Assembly (NCBI RefSeq): GCF_003289955.1
Contig: NZ_QLZR01000002.1
Location: 558,001-622,000, forward strand
Reading direction: 5' to 3'
DNA from: Planococcus halotolerans
GTDB taxonomy: Bacteria; Bacillota; Bacilli; Bacillales_A; Planococcaceae
DNA length: 64,000 nt
A program made the translations under genes and the position numbers. Under the pieces are notes generated by a model. It did no database searches. It saw only the letters and a program-made list of their open reading frames with translations, and was not told the origin of the DNA. This document shows, one piece after another, positions 1 through 9,613 of this stretch. Positions within the stretch are counted from its first letter, which is position 1. Each line of letters starts with the position of its first letter.

Positions 1-153
1 GCAATTGCCTGTGCTGGTGTTAGATTACGAATTTTTTGGAACGATTTATTCATATGCTGGAAATCCTTTCGACTTCGGTTATCTACCTATTCTAAGTAAA
101 CTATTTGAAAAAAGAAAGGGAAATCCGAAATTCCCCTTTTATGCATTCAAAAA
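1..153. other. window edge, no supported gene
   Basis: No convincing coding region is seen here. One frame stays open to position 99 and another runs to 211, but neither has a recognisable domain or a ribosome-binding site within the window. A small inverted repeat at 116-138 (AAGGGAAAT/ATTCCCCTT followed by TTT on the plus strand) could be the terminator of a plus-strand gene ending just off or at the left edge. This is a weak inference. Confidence 0.3.
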
Positions 154-180
154 ACAGCAGAAAAGTACTTTCTGCTGTCA
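154..180 (-). terminator. rsgI intrinsic terminator
   Basis: On the minus strand ACAGCAGAAA and TTTCTGCTGT form a long stem with a short loop, followed directly by a run of six Ts. It lies just after the rsgI stop codon and is the likely end of the sigI-rsgI transcript. Confidence 0.8.
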
Positions 181-185
181 GGATT

Positions 186-1433
186 TCACTCTTTCTTATT
201 TTTCTTTTTAGTGTCATTCTTTGGCTGGTTCAATGTACCATTCGGCTGTGCAGAATTAGTTTTCACTTTTGAATCTTGCTGTCCGGAAACTGCCGGTTTT
301 GATTTTTCTTTATTATCCTGCGCTTTTGAAGATTTTCCTTTGTCGTCCCCTTTGTTATCCTTCTTTTTTTGCTGGCCGGGAGCCTCTTTAACTTCTTTTT
401 TTACAGGAGCTCCATCTGTTTTAGTATTGGTTTCTTTTTTAATTTGGCCGGGAGCTTCATAGCGCTTCTCCTGTCCTGGAGGATTAGGATTCCCTTTTTC
501 AGCAGCTGGTGTTTCTTTGCGTTTTTCCTGGCCCGGTGGTACTTCTTTTTCTTTTCCAGAAGGGCTATTTTTAACTTGGGCGTCAGCTTTTTCTTTTTCT
601 TTTTCTTTTTCTTTTTCTTTTTCTTTTTCTTTTTCTTCTTTAACTTTAACTTGTTCTTCTTTCTTCTCAGCTTTCTCAGCTGATTTTAATTCTTTTTTTA
701 TCTGTTTATCACTAGCAGGTTGATTTTCTTTTACGTTAGGGAGTTGGCCGTTTTTTTCTTTTGCGGGCTTGTCTTCAGCTTTGTCATTCTTCAGATTTTG
801 TGAGTTATTGATCAATTGTCCGACTGGCACACTTTTTTCCACTGAAGTTCTCCATTGCTTTTTCGAAGCTTCCTTCAGCTTGACTGTAACATTTTTGGCC
901 ATCGCTTTAGCGGAAATTGCCATAACAGAATCTACGACCGCCTCATCAGCGACTTCATCTTCGTCGTCTGCCACAGTTGTAATAACGATTTCATCAGTAG
1001 TCGACTTCATTGACAAGGCAATCACTTCATCAAGCACCTCTTCGAGCGGATGATGTTCCCATTCTCCAAGTTCTCCTATCAATTCACGCCCATCATCGTT
1101 TAATTCCCTGACGGATACAACTTCATATTCCTTATCAATTCCCAGCTCTATTCCCGGATTGACCTGAATCTGGACATAAGCAAACGCTTCCTGTCTTGGC
1201 AACAGTACAGACAGGAACAAAACAGCGACTGCCAAAGCAGCGGTAACAGGCGCCCAAAACGGTTTCCTGGTTTTATGCTTATTCGTTGAAGCAAGCTGTA
1301 CAGGGTAGAATAAACCTTCTTCACCCACAGCTATTTTCCCTGCGGGCCGGCCTTGGACAAACTCCCCGTTTTCCCCCATAAAAACGGAAAACTCTTCATT
1401 GAATTCGATACACAGTCCTTTTTGCATTCTCAT
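186..1433 (-). CDS. rsgI: anti-sigma-I factor RsgI-like membrane protein
   Basis: A 415-residue single-pass membrane protein predicted to bind and restrain SigI, the sigma factor encoded just upstream. The first ~50 residues form the cytoplasmic RsgI_N-type segment (GLCIEFNEEFSVFMGENGEFVQ). A hydrophobic membrane helix follows at about residues 58-80. The outside part begins with the conserved AYVQIQVNPGIELGID stretch (the RsgI mid-domain). The C-terminal half is highly charged, Lys/Glu/Pro-rich low complexity: a KE tract encoded by TTTTTC hexamer repeats at about 587-645, then four PGQ-x-K-type repeats. The ATG overlaps the sigI stop (TGATG), so translation is coupled. A TTG one codon earlier is possible but less likely. 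The extracellular domain varies between RsgI proteins and may sense cell-wall or polymer ligands; no carbohydrate-binding module is recognisable here. Confidence 0.85.
   Translation of the reverse strand: MRMQKGLCIEFNEEFSVFMGENGEFVQGRPAGKIAVGEEGLFYPVQLASTNKHKTRKPFWAPVTAALAVAVLFLSVLLPRQEAFAYVQIQVNPGIELGIDKEYEVVSVRELNDDGRELIGELGEWEHHPLEEVLDEVIALSMKSTTDEIVITTVADDEDEVADEAVVDSVMAISAKAMAKNVTVKLKEASKKQWRTSVEKSVPVGQLINNSQNLKNDKAEDKPAKEKNGQLPNVKENQPASDKQIKKELKSAEKAEKKEEQVKVKEEKEKEKEKEKEKEKEKADAQVKNSPSGKEKEVPPGQEKRKETPAAEKGNPNPPGQEKRYEAPGQIKKETNTKTDGAPVKKEVKEAPGQQKKKDNKGDDKGKSSKAQDNKEKSKPAVSGQQDSKVKTNSAQPNGTLNQPKNDTKKKNKKE
587..645. repeat. hexanucleotide TTTTTC microsatellite inside rsgI
   Basis: About nine to ten copies of TTTTTC on the plus strand, read as GAAAAA in rsgI, encode a Lys-Glu repeat. 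The unit length is a multiple of three, so copy-number change would alter the length of the charged extracellular stalk without a frameshift. Confidence 0.9.
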
Positions 1434-2182
1434 CAACGCAACCGCCCCTTTAGATAGTCCTTTAAATAATGCAAATCACTCATCAACAATAAAGCGACCG
1501 CAATTATGTATTTTCTATTGCGCTCGATCGTTTTTCGCGATACCTGCACCAGTTGCTCTATCTCTTTAACCGGCAATTTCTTTTTTTGAAGCAGATACTG
1601 CTTATATTCTTCTGTTTCTGTAACCAATTGTGCAATCTGTATCGCTGTCGTCCTGGCGTCTTCATGGGAAGGCGACACTTTCACCAGATCCTGGAAAGAC
1701 ATTCCGTAACCGGAAAGCAATTTTTCATATTCAGCAATCTCTTCCCGGCGAACAGCTGCTTGCTGATGCTCCGAAAAATCTTGTATCGAAGCTGAAGTAT
1801 CAATGCCGCTGTGAAAATCCTCTGCTTCAGATAATCCTTGAAAATCATGCACAAACTCTTTCCTGCCGGCTTCTTTGCGAATGAAATCAATAACTCTTCT
1901 TCTGATGACCATGTGTGCAAACGTCAAAAAAGATGCATTCTTTTCCTGATTGAAGCCGTTAACCGCTTCATGGAAAGCTGAGAGTGCAATACTGAACTCT
2001 TCATCGTGGTCATTGATGAACCTCTTGCAAACTTGCCCTGCCGTTTTTTTCATAAATGGCGAATATGACACCAGCAAATCTTCCATTGCCTGCTTGTCTC
2101 CATTTTGGGCTTGAACTGCCAATATTTCAGCATTATTTTTATCACCGCGGCCAAAATAACCAGCCAATACTGACAGCAGCAT
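1433..2182 (-). CDS. sigI: RNA polymerase sigma factor SigI
   Basis: A 249-residue alternative sigma factor of the SigI type. Region 2-like sequence lies at about residues 20-110 (DLLVSYSPFMKKTAGQVCKRFIND, then FNQEKNASFLTFAHMVIRRRVIDFIRKE, the core-binding and -10 part). A C-terminal helix-turn-helix at about residues 190-245 (KKLPVKEIEQLVQVSRKTIERNRKYIIAVALLL) is typical of SigI. The start was set at ATG 2182, which has AGAGGTG six bases upstream; the GTG three codons earlier lies inside that RBS. It overlaps rsgI. In Bacillus SigI responds to heat and cell-wall stress. A matching SigI-type promoter upstream suggests autoregulation. Confidence 0.92.
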   Translation of the reverse strand: MLLSVLAGYFGRGDKNNAEILAVQAQNGDKQAMEDLLVSYSPFMKKTAGQVCKRFINDHDEEFSIALSAFHEAVNGFNQEKNASFLTFAHMVIRRRVIDFIRKEAGRKEFVHDFQGLSEAEDFHSGIDTSASIQDFSEHQQAAVRREEIAEYEKLLSGYGMSFQDLVKVSPSHEDARTTAIQIAQLVTETEEYKQYLLQKKKLPVKEIEQLVQVSRKTIERNRKYIIAVALLLMSDLHYLKDYLKGRLR

Positions 2183-2276
2183 GCGGTTCACCTCTTTTCA
2201 TACTTTCTCATTACTATTGATTGTAACGAGAATTGGAAAAATTGAAAAGAATGAACAATTCCTTCTATAATAATGA

Positions 2277-2305
2277 TTCGTCAGGAGTACCCAATTTATG
2301 GGGGT
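2277..2305 (-). promoter_or_regulatory. candidate SigI-dependent promoter of sigI-rsgI
   Basis: Read on the minus strand, ACCCCC (2305-2300) and CGAA (2280-2277) are separated by 19 bases and lie about 95 bases before the sigI start. These are the published -35 and -10 elements of SigI promoters in Bacillus and Clostridium. The spacing is slightly longer than I remember for the consensus. Confidence 0.6.
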
Positions 2306-2379
2306 CTAAACTATAAAACCTCAATTTATTCCAAAGAAAAAGAGGGCGTCTTCTCTCGAAGATGCCCTCTTTTAATATC

Positions 2380-3153
2380 TCAGTTGTTTTCAGCTTCTTT
2401 ATTCTTTTTCAAACCGACAAGCGCGCCAACTACAACAATTCCTACCAGGACGATCCAGAATGTAATTGTCCATGGTGTTGAATGCGGGAAGTCATGTGGC
2501 AAAATGCCAAGCTTTTCGTGTGACAAAGTCATCACGAGCAACTTCACGCCGACCCAGCCGACTACAACAAATGCAGCTGTTTCCAATTGAGGATATTTTT
2601 CCAGCAATTGAACGAATTTATGTGCAGCAAAACGCATGATGATAACACCGATTAAACCACCGGCGAGCATGACAGCGAATTGTCCCGAGTTTATGCCTCC
2701 GATGTCTTCAAGGCCAAATACATTCAGATGCGGCAATGTTACAGCCAGTGCTACTGCAGCAAGCATCGAATCGATTGCAAATGCAATATCAGCCATTTCG
2801 ATTTTCAGAACCGTCATCCAGAAACCTGAACCTTTTGTCGCCTCGGGTTCAATGGAGTGTTCCTGCCCTTTTCGCTGATCGTAGATATGCTTAAATGATA
2901 TAAACAATAAATAGGCGGCACCTAATGCTTGGATTTGCCAGATATTCACCAATAACGTAATCATGAATAATGCGGCGAAACGGAAAACAAATGCTCCCGC
3001 CAAACCATAGAACAAGGCTTTCTTTTGTTGCGCTTTCGGTAAATGTTTTACCATTACCGCCATTACCACTGCGTTATCCGCAGCAAGTAAGCCTTCCAGA
3101 CCGATCAGGACCAGCAGGACCCAGGCATACTCCAATAATATTGCACTATCCAT
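2380..3153 (-). CDS. TerC-family integral membrane metal exporter
   Basis: A 257-residue TerC-family membrane protein (PF03741 type) with about seven to nine hydrophobic helices. The signature acidic membrane motifs are visible: EGLLAADNAVVMAVM near the N-terminus and EMADIAFAIDSMLAAVALA in the middle. Members such as B. subtilis YkoY and YceF-type proteins export Mn2+ or load metal onto secreted enzymes. The ATG at 3153 has AGGAGGAAG upstream; an in-frame ATG at 3225 lies within the riboswitch leader and is not a plausible start. Control by an upstream yybP-ykoY Mn2+ riboswitch strongly supports a manganese role. The gene is probably monocistronic. Confidence 0.9.
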   Translation of the reverse strand: MDSAILLEYAWVLLVLIGLEGLLAADNAVVMAVMVKHLPKAQQKKALFYGLAGAFVFRFAALFMITLLVNIWQIQALGAAYLLFISFKHIYDQRKGQEHSIEPEATKGSGFWMTVLKIEMADIAFAIDSMLAAVALAVTLPHLNVFGLEDIGGINSGQFAVMLAGGLIGVIIMRFAAHKFVQLLEKYPQLETAAFVVVGWVGVKLLVMTLSHEKLGILPHDFPHSTPWTITFWIVLVGIVVVGALVGLKKNKEAENN

Positions 3154-3181
3154 CTTTTCTTCCTCCTGTTTTTTGCCAGCA

Positions 3182-3325
3182 AAAAAGACCTTCACCTGAA
3201 AAAAGGCAAAGGTCTCGCTAAGCAATTAAAATCGCTATCACAACCGATGGCTGTTAACCATGTACTGACGACTGTGAAATAGGTTTCCCTACAGCTACTC
3301 CCCTTTGACATCTGTCAAAGTAAAT
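3182..3325 (-). ncRNA. yybP-ykoY manganese riboswitch with terminator
   Basis: The minus strand contains the yybP-ykoY landmarks in order: GTCAAAGGGGAGTAGCTGT near 3317-3296, a central variable stem with CAGTCGTCAGTACATGG and AACAGCCATCGG, and the closing GCGAGACCTTTGCC near 3218-3203. The last segment also forms the left arm of an intrinsic terminator, AGACCTT pairing with AAGGTCT and followed by six Ts (about 3182-3214). Mn2+ binding would stabilise the P1 stem and prevent this terminator, turning on the TerC gene. The identification rests on remembered consensus; a covariance model search would confirm it. Confidence 0.88.
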
Positions 3326-3371
3326 TTAGTTGTAATTTGAGTATAGCACCATTTTTTTGAATGTAAATATC

Positions 3372-4457
3372 CTACTGGATTGGAATATGAAATTTTTTGT
3401 CATTTTTATGTAATTTATAAAAAGCCACCATTTCCGGCATGGTTTCCAGGAAATCTGCACATTGAATTCCGCTTCCTTTTAGGAGTTTCTCTGCTCTCGA
3501 TGTATCAAAAGAAGCTGGCCAATCCATATAATCCAATGTTTCCATTTCAACTCCGAGCAATTTTCTCACAGGTTTATTTTTCAATCCGATAACAGCCATT
3601 TTTTTCGGCAGCCGCCCTTTCGGAGTTTTTCCAGCAAGATGAAATACCATGGAACGATAAACTTCCTCTACCGGATGCGGGTTAGGATCTGTCAAATGGA
3701 CCGTCTCACCCTCAGCGGCAGCCAATACACTCAAATAAGCAGAAGCTTCAAGTATATAGTCGATTGGAACAACATTAATATAGGAGGACGATTTTCCGAC
3801 ATACGGTATGATCGGCATTTTTCGGATCCGGTCAATCATATTCAGAAAAAAATACGGTCCATCAAATTTGATAGTCTCACCAGTTTTGGAATGGCCGCGT
3901 ACAATTCCCGGGCGGATAATAGTGACCGGATATTCTTTTTTCATATCTTCGACCAGCACTTCCGCTTCAAACTTTGTTTCCTCATAAAAATTCTTAAACT
4001 TTTCCGGTCGGATCAGTTCATCTTCCCGCAGGATCCCTTCACGGTTACCTGCAACGTAAGCTGTACTGAAGTACATATATCGCTCTAGGCCTGGAAGACT
4101 GGAAACAAATTCATTCACTGACTTTGTCCCTTCCACATTCACTTTCCAAGCCAAATCACGCGGCACGGCCAAATCATAAATTGCGGCAAGATGCCAAAAG
4201 ATGATCTTTTTATTTTCCAGAAAGGTTTGATCTTCTGCCGCAAGTCCAAGCCCCTGTTTTGTAATATCGCCCTCCATAATGCGCAGGGCTCTGCATCCTG
4301 TCTCTTCCTGAATGCGCAAAGCTTCCTTTTCCGCCTTTTCACGCTCTGATTCCAATATGATCGCTGTGATTCCTAATTCCGGATTCTGCTCAATCGATTT
4401 GCGGATAAGCTGGCTCGCTATAAAACCCGGAAATCCTGTAAACACTGCTTCTGTCAA
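3372..4457 (-). CDS. SDR-family NAD(P)-dependent oxidoreductase (extended, acyl-CoA-reductase-like)
   Basis: A 361-residue extended short-chain dehydrogenase of the NAD_binding_4 / thioester-reductase-like class. It starts with a Rossmann motif in the form TGFPGFIASQLIRK (residues 8-21). It then shows HLAAIYDLAVP and N-VEGT at about residues 88-110, and the catalytic Ser and Tyr-x3-Lys as YFSTAYVAG (about 134) and NFYEETKFEAE (about 158). The IIRPGIVRGHSKTGE stretch is typical of enzymes acting on fatty acyl or thioester substrates. The substrate is not deducible from sequence. The gene stands alone, with its own RBS (AGGGGGAATTG region). Confidence 0.75.
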   Translation of the reverse strand: MTEAVFTGFPGFIASQLIRKSIEQNPELGITAIILESEREKAEKEALRIQEETGCRALRIMEGDITKQGLGLAAEDQTFLENKKIIFWHLAAIYDLAVPRDLAWKVNVEGTKSVNEFVSSLPGLERYMYFSTAYVAGNREGILREDELIRPEKFKNFYEETKFEAEVLVEDMKKEYPVTIIRPGIVRGHSKTGETIKFDGPYFFLNMIDRIRKMPIIPYVGKSSSYINVVPIDYILEASAYLSVLAAAEGETVHLTDPNPHPVEEVYRSMVFHLAGKTPKGRLPKKMAVIGLKNKPVRKLLGVEMETLDYMDWPASFDTSRAEKLLKGSGIQCADFLETMPEMVAFYKLHKNDKKFHIPIQ

Positions 4458-4582
4458 TTCAATTCCCCCTAGTGATATGATTGGTAACTTAAAAGCGGCT
4501 CTCGGTTCCCGTTAATGGAGTCCACTTATATCTCCACTTCCAATTATACTAAATATTCCAATAAAAAACGCAAAAATAAAAA

Positions 4583-4669
4583 GCAAGCCGCTTGCAGGAA
4601 CATTCGCTCCTGCATCGCTGCGCTAGCTTCATCGCAAAGAGTCGGCTGTACCTCATTCGGCTGACTCTT
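4583..4669 (-). terminator. cluster of three hairpins after the RND gene
   Basis: On the minus strand three inverted repeats follow the efflux gene: AAGAGTC/GACTCTT (4669-4637), GCAGGA/TCCTGC (4613-4594) and GCAAG-CGG-CTTGC (4595-4583). The last is followed by TTTTTATTTTT and would serve as the terminator. The role of the other two hairpins is unclear. Confidence 0.6.
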
Positions 4670-4672
4670 AGC

Positions 4673-7600
4673 TCACTTTTTATTCATCAATCTTGTTTCT
4701 TTATCAAAAAGACTATAGACAATCGGCACTACATATAAAGTAAGGAATGTGGAACTGATTAAACCGCCAATTACAGCTATCCCCATCGGCTGGTTGATTT
4801 CCGTACCCTCTCCGATACCGACGGCAAGCGGCGCCAACCCGAGAATTGTAGTCAATGCAGTCATTAGTATTGGACGCATTCTATCCCTCACCGATGTGAT
4901 AATGGCATCGTAAGACTCCATTCCACTTTCTTTGCGTTTATTAATATAGTCCACAAGCACAATCCCGTTATTTACGACGATTCCGACCAGTACCAGTATC
5001 CCTATGACAGCGGTAATACTGATTGGTGTCTGAGTCACAAACAAGGCAATTGCAACACCGATTACCATGAGCGGCACAGTGAACATGATAACGAATGGAT
5101 ATTTGAACGATTCAAATTGAGCCGCCATAACCATATAGACAAGAACAACTGCCAATAGTACAGCCATAATCATGTCATTGATGGCGTTATCGAACAGTTC
5201 CCGGTCTCCGCCAAAGGTAATCATGGTTCCGTCGTCGAGATTCAGATCCTCAAGCGCTGCATCCACGTCATTAGACATATCACCCATGGTGACATCCGAC
5301 TGGTGCTGCAATGTGAACGACACACTTCCTGCCTGATCGACACGCTGTATGCTTACCGGTCCCTGTGCAATTTCGATTTCCGCAAGTTCCTGCAATTCAA
5401 CAAAAGTACCGGATGGCGTCCGGAGACTCAGTTCCTGCAGTTTCTCATAACTGTTACGGTCTTCCTCTTCAATTTCCACAAACACGGCAATAACTTCATC
5501 CTGCTCATTTATCAACTGGATCGCCTGTACCCCACGGGTAATATTATTCACTGCCTGAGCAATCTGAGCAGGAGCCATGCCGTATTCAGTGGCAGCTTCG
5601 CGGTCAATCGTCATCTGAATTTCATCGATCGTTTCATCACGGTCATTTGTCAATTCGGTAACAGAAGACAAACTGCTCAGTGATTCGCTGATTCTTTCCA
5701 CAGCTTCATCAAGTCTGACAGGATCTGTGTCCGTTACAGTGAAAGACAATGTATTCGGTGTGGAACCTGCCGCCGTTTGAAGATTAAATCCGACTTCGGC
5801 ACGATCACCCACTTTTTCAAGAACATCAGGTTGGACGTCGTCAACAAATTCAAATACGGAGCGTTCACGATCATCCAACGGAACCAGCTTGATATAAATT
5901 TCGGCTACATTGGCCTCCGAGGAACCTTGCGCCTGCCCTTGCTGGGTAGTTCCTACAAGGCTCACATACACATCCACATCTTCTTCTGCTTCCAGCTCTT
6001 CTTCGATTATTGTAACCACTTCATCTGTTGCAGTTCTCGATGCGCCGTTTTCAAGTTCGACTGAAACACTGACGAACCCTTCATCCGTAGCCGGCAAGAA
6101 TTCAGTGCCTACTTGGGAAACGCCAAACGCCCCAATGACAAGAAACATTAAAGTAATCAATAATACAAGTATGCGGTGGCGTAATGCCCATTTGATGGTA
6201 CGTTCAAAATTCTTGAGCCCTTTTGATCTTCGTTTCCTCGCTTCCATATTGCCTTTCGGTTTTTTCAGCATTCTGGAAGCGAGCATCGGAATGACAGTCA
6301 ATGCTACCGCCAATGATGCAAACAAACTGAATGAAATCGTTAGGGCAAACTCAAAGAATATCTCACCTATCAGCCCAGAAATGAAAATTACCGGTACAAA
6401 TACGGCAACAGTAGTCAAGGTGGAAGCGGTTATGGCTCCAGCCACTTCCCTCGCTCCGTCAGCTGCCGCCTTTTTCGAAGGCTTGCCCATTGCCAGATGC
6501 CGTTCAATATTTTCTATGACGACAATGGCATTATCGACTAGCATCCCGATGCCAAGCGCCAATGCGCCGAGTGTCATAATATTTAATGCAAAATCAGCAA
6601 AATACATTAAAACAAACGTAACGATGACGGAGTATGGAATAGCGATACCGATAATAACCGGGCTCTTAACTCCACGCAAGAAGAAAAACAGTACAAGCAT
6701 CGCAAAAATACCGCCAAAGATTAAAGTCTGCCCGATATTTCCGACGGCAAGTTTTACATAATCTCCCTGGTCAAAAAGAATATCGGCTTCTACCGCGCTA
6801 AACCGCTCTTCTTCCAACAGTTCATCCAGGCGTTCCTGGAAAGCCGTCGAAACATCCGCCGTATTCGCTCCAGATTCCTGAAGAGCCGCGAGAAGAACAG
6901 CGGGCTCCTGATTGGCCCGTGTTTCGCTGTTGCGATCGCGTTCAGCCAGTGAGACATCTGCAACGTCGCCGATTGTCAGATTGTCACCGTTAAGGGGATC
7001 CACTGTTACAACAAGATCAGCTATTTCTTCAGAGCTTGACAGCGTGCTGATAATCCGCGTTGTCAGATTGCGGCCGTCTTCACTTTCAATCGGTTCACCA
7101 GGCATGGAAACATTGCTTCCCTGTATGACCTGCACAATATCCGATTGCTGCAGTCCATTCTCTTCCAGCAATTCCTGATCCAATGAAATTAATACATCTT
7201 CTATTAAAGTTCCGGAAATATTTACGTTTGCCACACCTTCTGTCTGCAGCAATTCAGTCTCCAACTCTTCCGCAAGAATTCTGATATCAACATCTGATTC
7301 GGTTGCCCGCAATGATAATTGCAAAATCGGGAATTGCGAAGGGTCGAACTTAAGGAATTGAGGCGTTCCTGCATCATCTGGCAAGAATGTTTGGTCGATG
7401 CGCTGCAAAATGTCGCTTTGCACATCATCAATATCGGTGGACCAGTCAAACTCCAGAAGAATGAAATTCGAACCTTCCTGGGAAGTAGACTGAATCGATT
7501 CGATGCCAGGCAGTGTCGACAGATTCGCCTCCAGCGGCTTTGTCACTTTTTCATTGACTTCTGTCGGACTTGCTCCGCTGTAGCTGGTTACAACCACCCC

Positions 7601-7732
7601 TATCGGTGGATTCAATTCAGGTATTAAGGTCACCGGAATTCTTAGAAATGATACTGCACCCAATATAATGACCAATAGCATGGTGACAGTAGTCAAAACC
7701 GGTCTTCTTATCGAGAAATCACTTAGTTTCAT
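4673..7732 (-). CDS. RND-type efflux transporter permease (SwrC/AcrB superfamily)
   Basis: A 1019-residue inner-membrane pump of the HAE/RND type. The N-terminus (LSDFSIRRPVLTTVTMLLVIILG) is the first membrane helix. A first extracellular PN/PC porter block covers about residues 40-320. Helices 2-6 then include GMLVDNAIVVIENIERH (about 400), which carries the proton-relay Asp. A second porter block spans about 540-820, followed by the final helices with NNGIVLVDYINKRKESG. Length fits Gram-positive RND proteins such as SwrC (surfactin self-resistance in B. subtilis). The substrate is unknown. No membrane-fusion protein or outer-membrane partner is adjacent, as expected in a Gram-positive. Upstream lies a 200-base gap with the prfC terminator. 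Confidence 0.9.
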   Translation of the reverse strand: MKLSDFSIRRPVLTTVTMLLVIILGAVSFLRIPVTLIPELNPPIGVVVTSYSGASPTEVNEKVTKPLEANLSTLPGIESIQSTSQEGSNFILLEFDWSTDIDDVQSDILQRIDQTFLPDDAGTPQFLKFDPSQFPILQLSLRATESDVDIRILAEELETELLQTEGVANVNISGTLIEDVLISLDQELLEENGLQQSDIVQVIQGSNVSMPGEPIESEDGRNLTTRIISTLSSSEEIADLVVTVDPLNGDNLTIGDVADVSLAERDRNSETRANQEPAVLLAALQESGANTADVSTAFQERLDELLEEERFSAVEADILFDQGDYVKLAVGNIGQTLIFGGIFAMLVLFFFLRGVKSPVIIGIAIPYSVIVTFVLMYFADFALNIMTLGALALGIGMLVDNAIVVIENIERHLAMGKPSKKAAADGAREVAGAITASTLTTVAVFVPVIFISGLIGEIFFEFALTISFSLFASLAVALTVIPMLASRMLKKPKGNMEARKRRSKGLKNFERTIKWALRHRILVLLITLMFLVIGAFGVSQVGTEFLPATDEGFVSVSVELENGASRTATDEVVTIIEEELEAEEDVDVYVSLVGTTQQGQAQGSSEANVAEIYIKLVPLDDRERSVFEFVDDVQPDVLEKVGDRAEVGFNLQTAAGSTPNTLSFTVTDTDPVRLDEAVERISESLSSLSSVTELTNDRDETIDEIQMTIDREAATEYGMAPAQIAQAVNNITRGVQAIQLINEQDEVIAVFVEIEEEDRNSYEKLQELSLRTPSGTFVELQELAEIEIAQGPVSIQRVDQAGSVSFTLQHQSDVTMGDMSNDVDAALEDLNLDDGTMITFGGDRELFDNAINDMIMAVLLAVVLVYMVMAAQFESFKYPFVIMFTVPLMVIGVAIALFVTQTPISITAVIGILVLVGIVVNNGIVLVDYINKRKESGMESYDAIITSVRDRMRPILMTALTTILGLAPLAVGIGEGTEINQPMGIAVIGGLISSTFLTLYVVPIVYSLFDKETRLMNKK

Positions 7733-7860
7733 CGTGTCAAACCCTCTCTGTTACTTCGTTCTTTTATCATAAGAAAAACTGCCTGCCACCGCAAACTTAA
7801 ACCTTTGGAATGAATTTGGATATAAGTAAAATGTGAACAGGATATTCTTATTTGATTCAC

Positions 7861-7887
7861 AAAAAAAACCTGCCTTTTGGCAGGTTC
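7861..7887 (-). terminator. prfC intrinsic terminator
   Basis: On the minus strand AACCTGCC-AAAA-GGCAGGTT is followed by eight Ts, about 50 bases after the prfC stop codon. Confidence 0.85.
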
Positions 7888-7938
7888 TGAAATTTCTTTT
7901 TGGTTAGATGGATAGGTTCTTTGCGGTAACGTTACTTT

Positions 7939-9507
<1,569 letters not shown>

Positions 9508-9585
9508 GTTTTACGCTCCTTTAATCTACTCTCTTCATATTAGAGAAGGAAATGTGAAAAAACAAGAAATAATAACCTATACCAC

Positions 9586-9613
9586 AAAAAAAGAAGCCGC
9601 TGTCGGCCTCTTT
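9586..9613 (-). terminator. murE intrinsic terminator
   Basis: On the minus strand AAGAGGCCG-ACAG-CGGCTTCTT is followed by seven Ts. The stem begins at or overlaps the murE stop codon. Confidence 0.85.

Noticed and set aside
211..1053. Long plus-strand frames rich in Phe and Ser opposite rsgI
   Set aside because: They are the antisense reading of the Lys/Glu-rich rsgI tail and its hexamer repeat; no RBS or domain supports them.
5303..6761. Plus-strand frames inside the RND gene
   Set aside because: They are out of register with any RBS and mirror the minus-strand codon pattern of a clear RND transporter.
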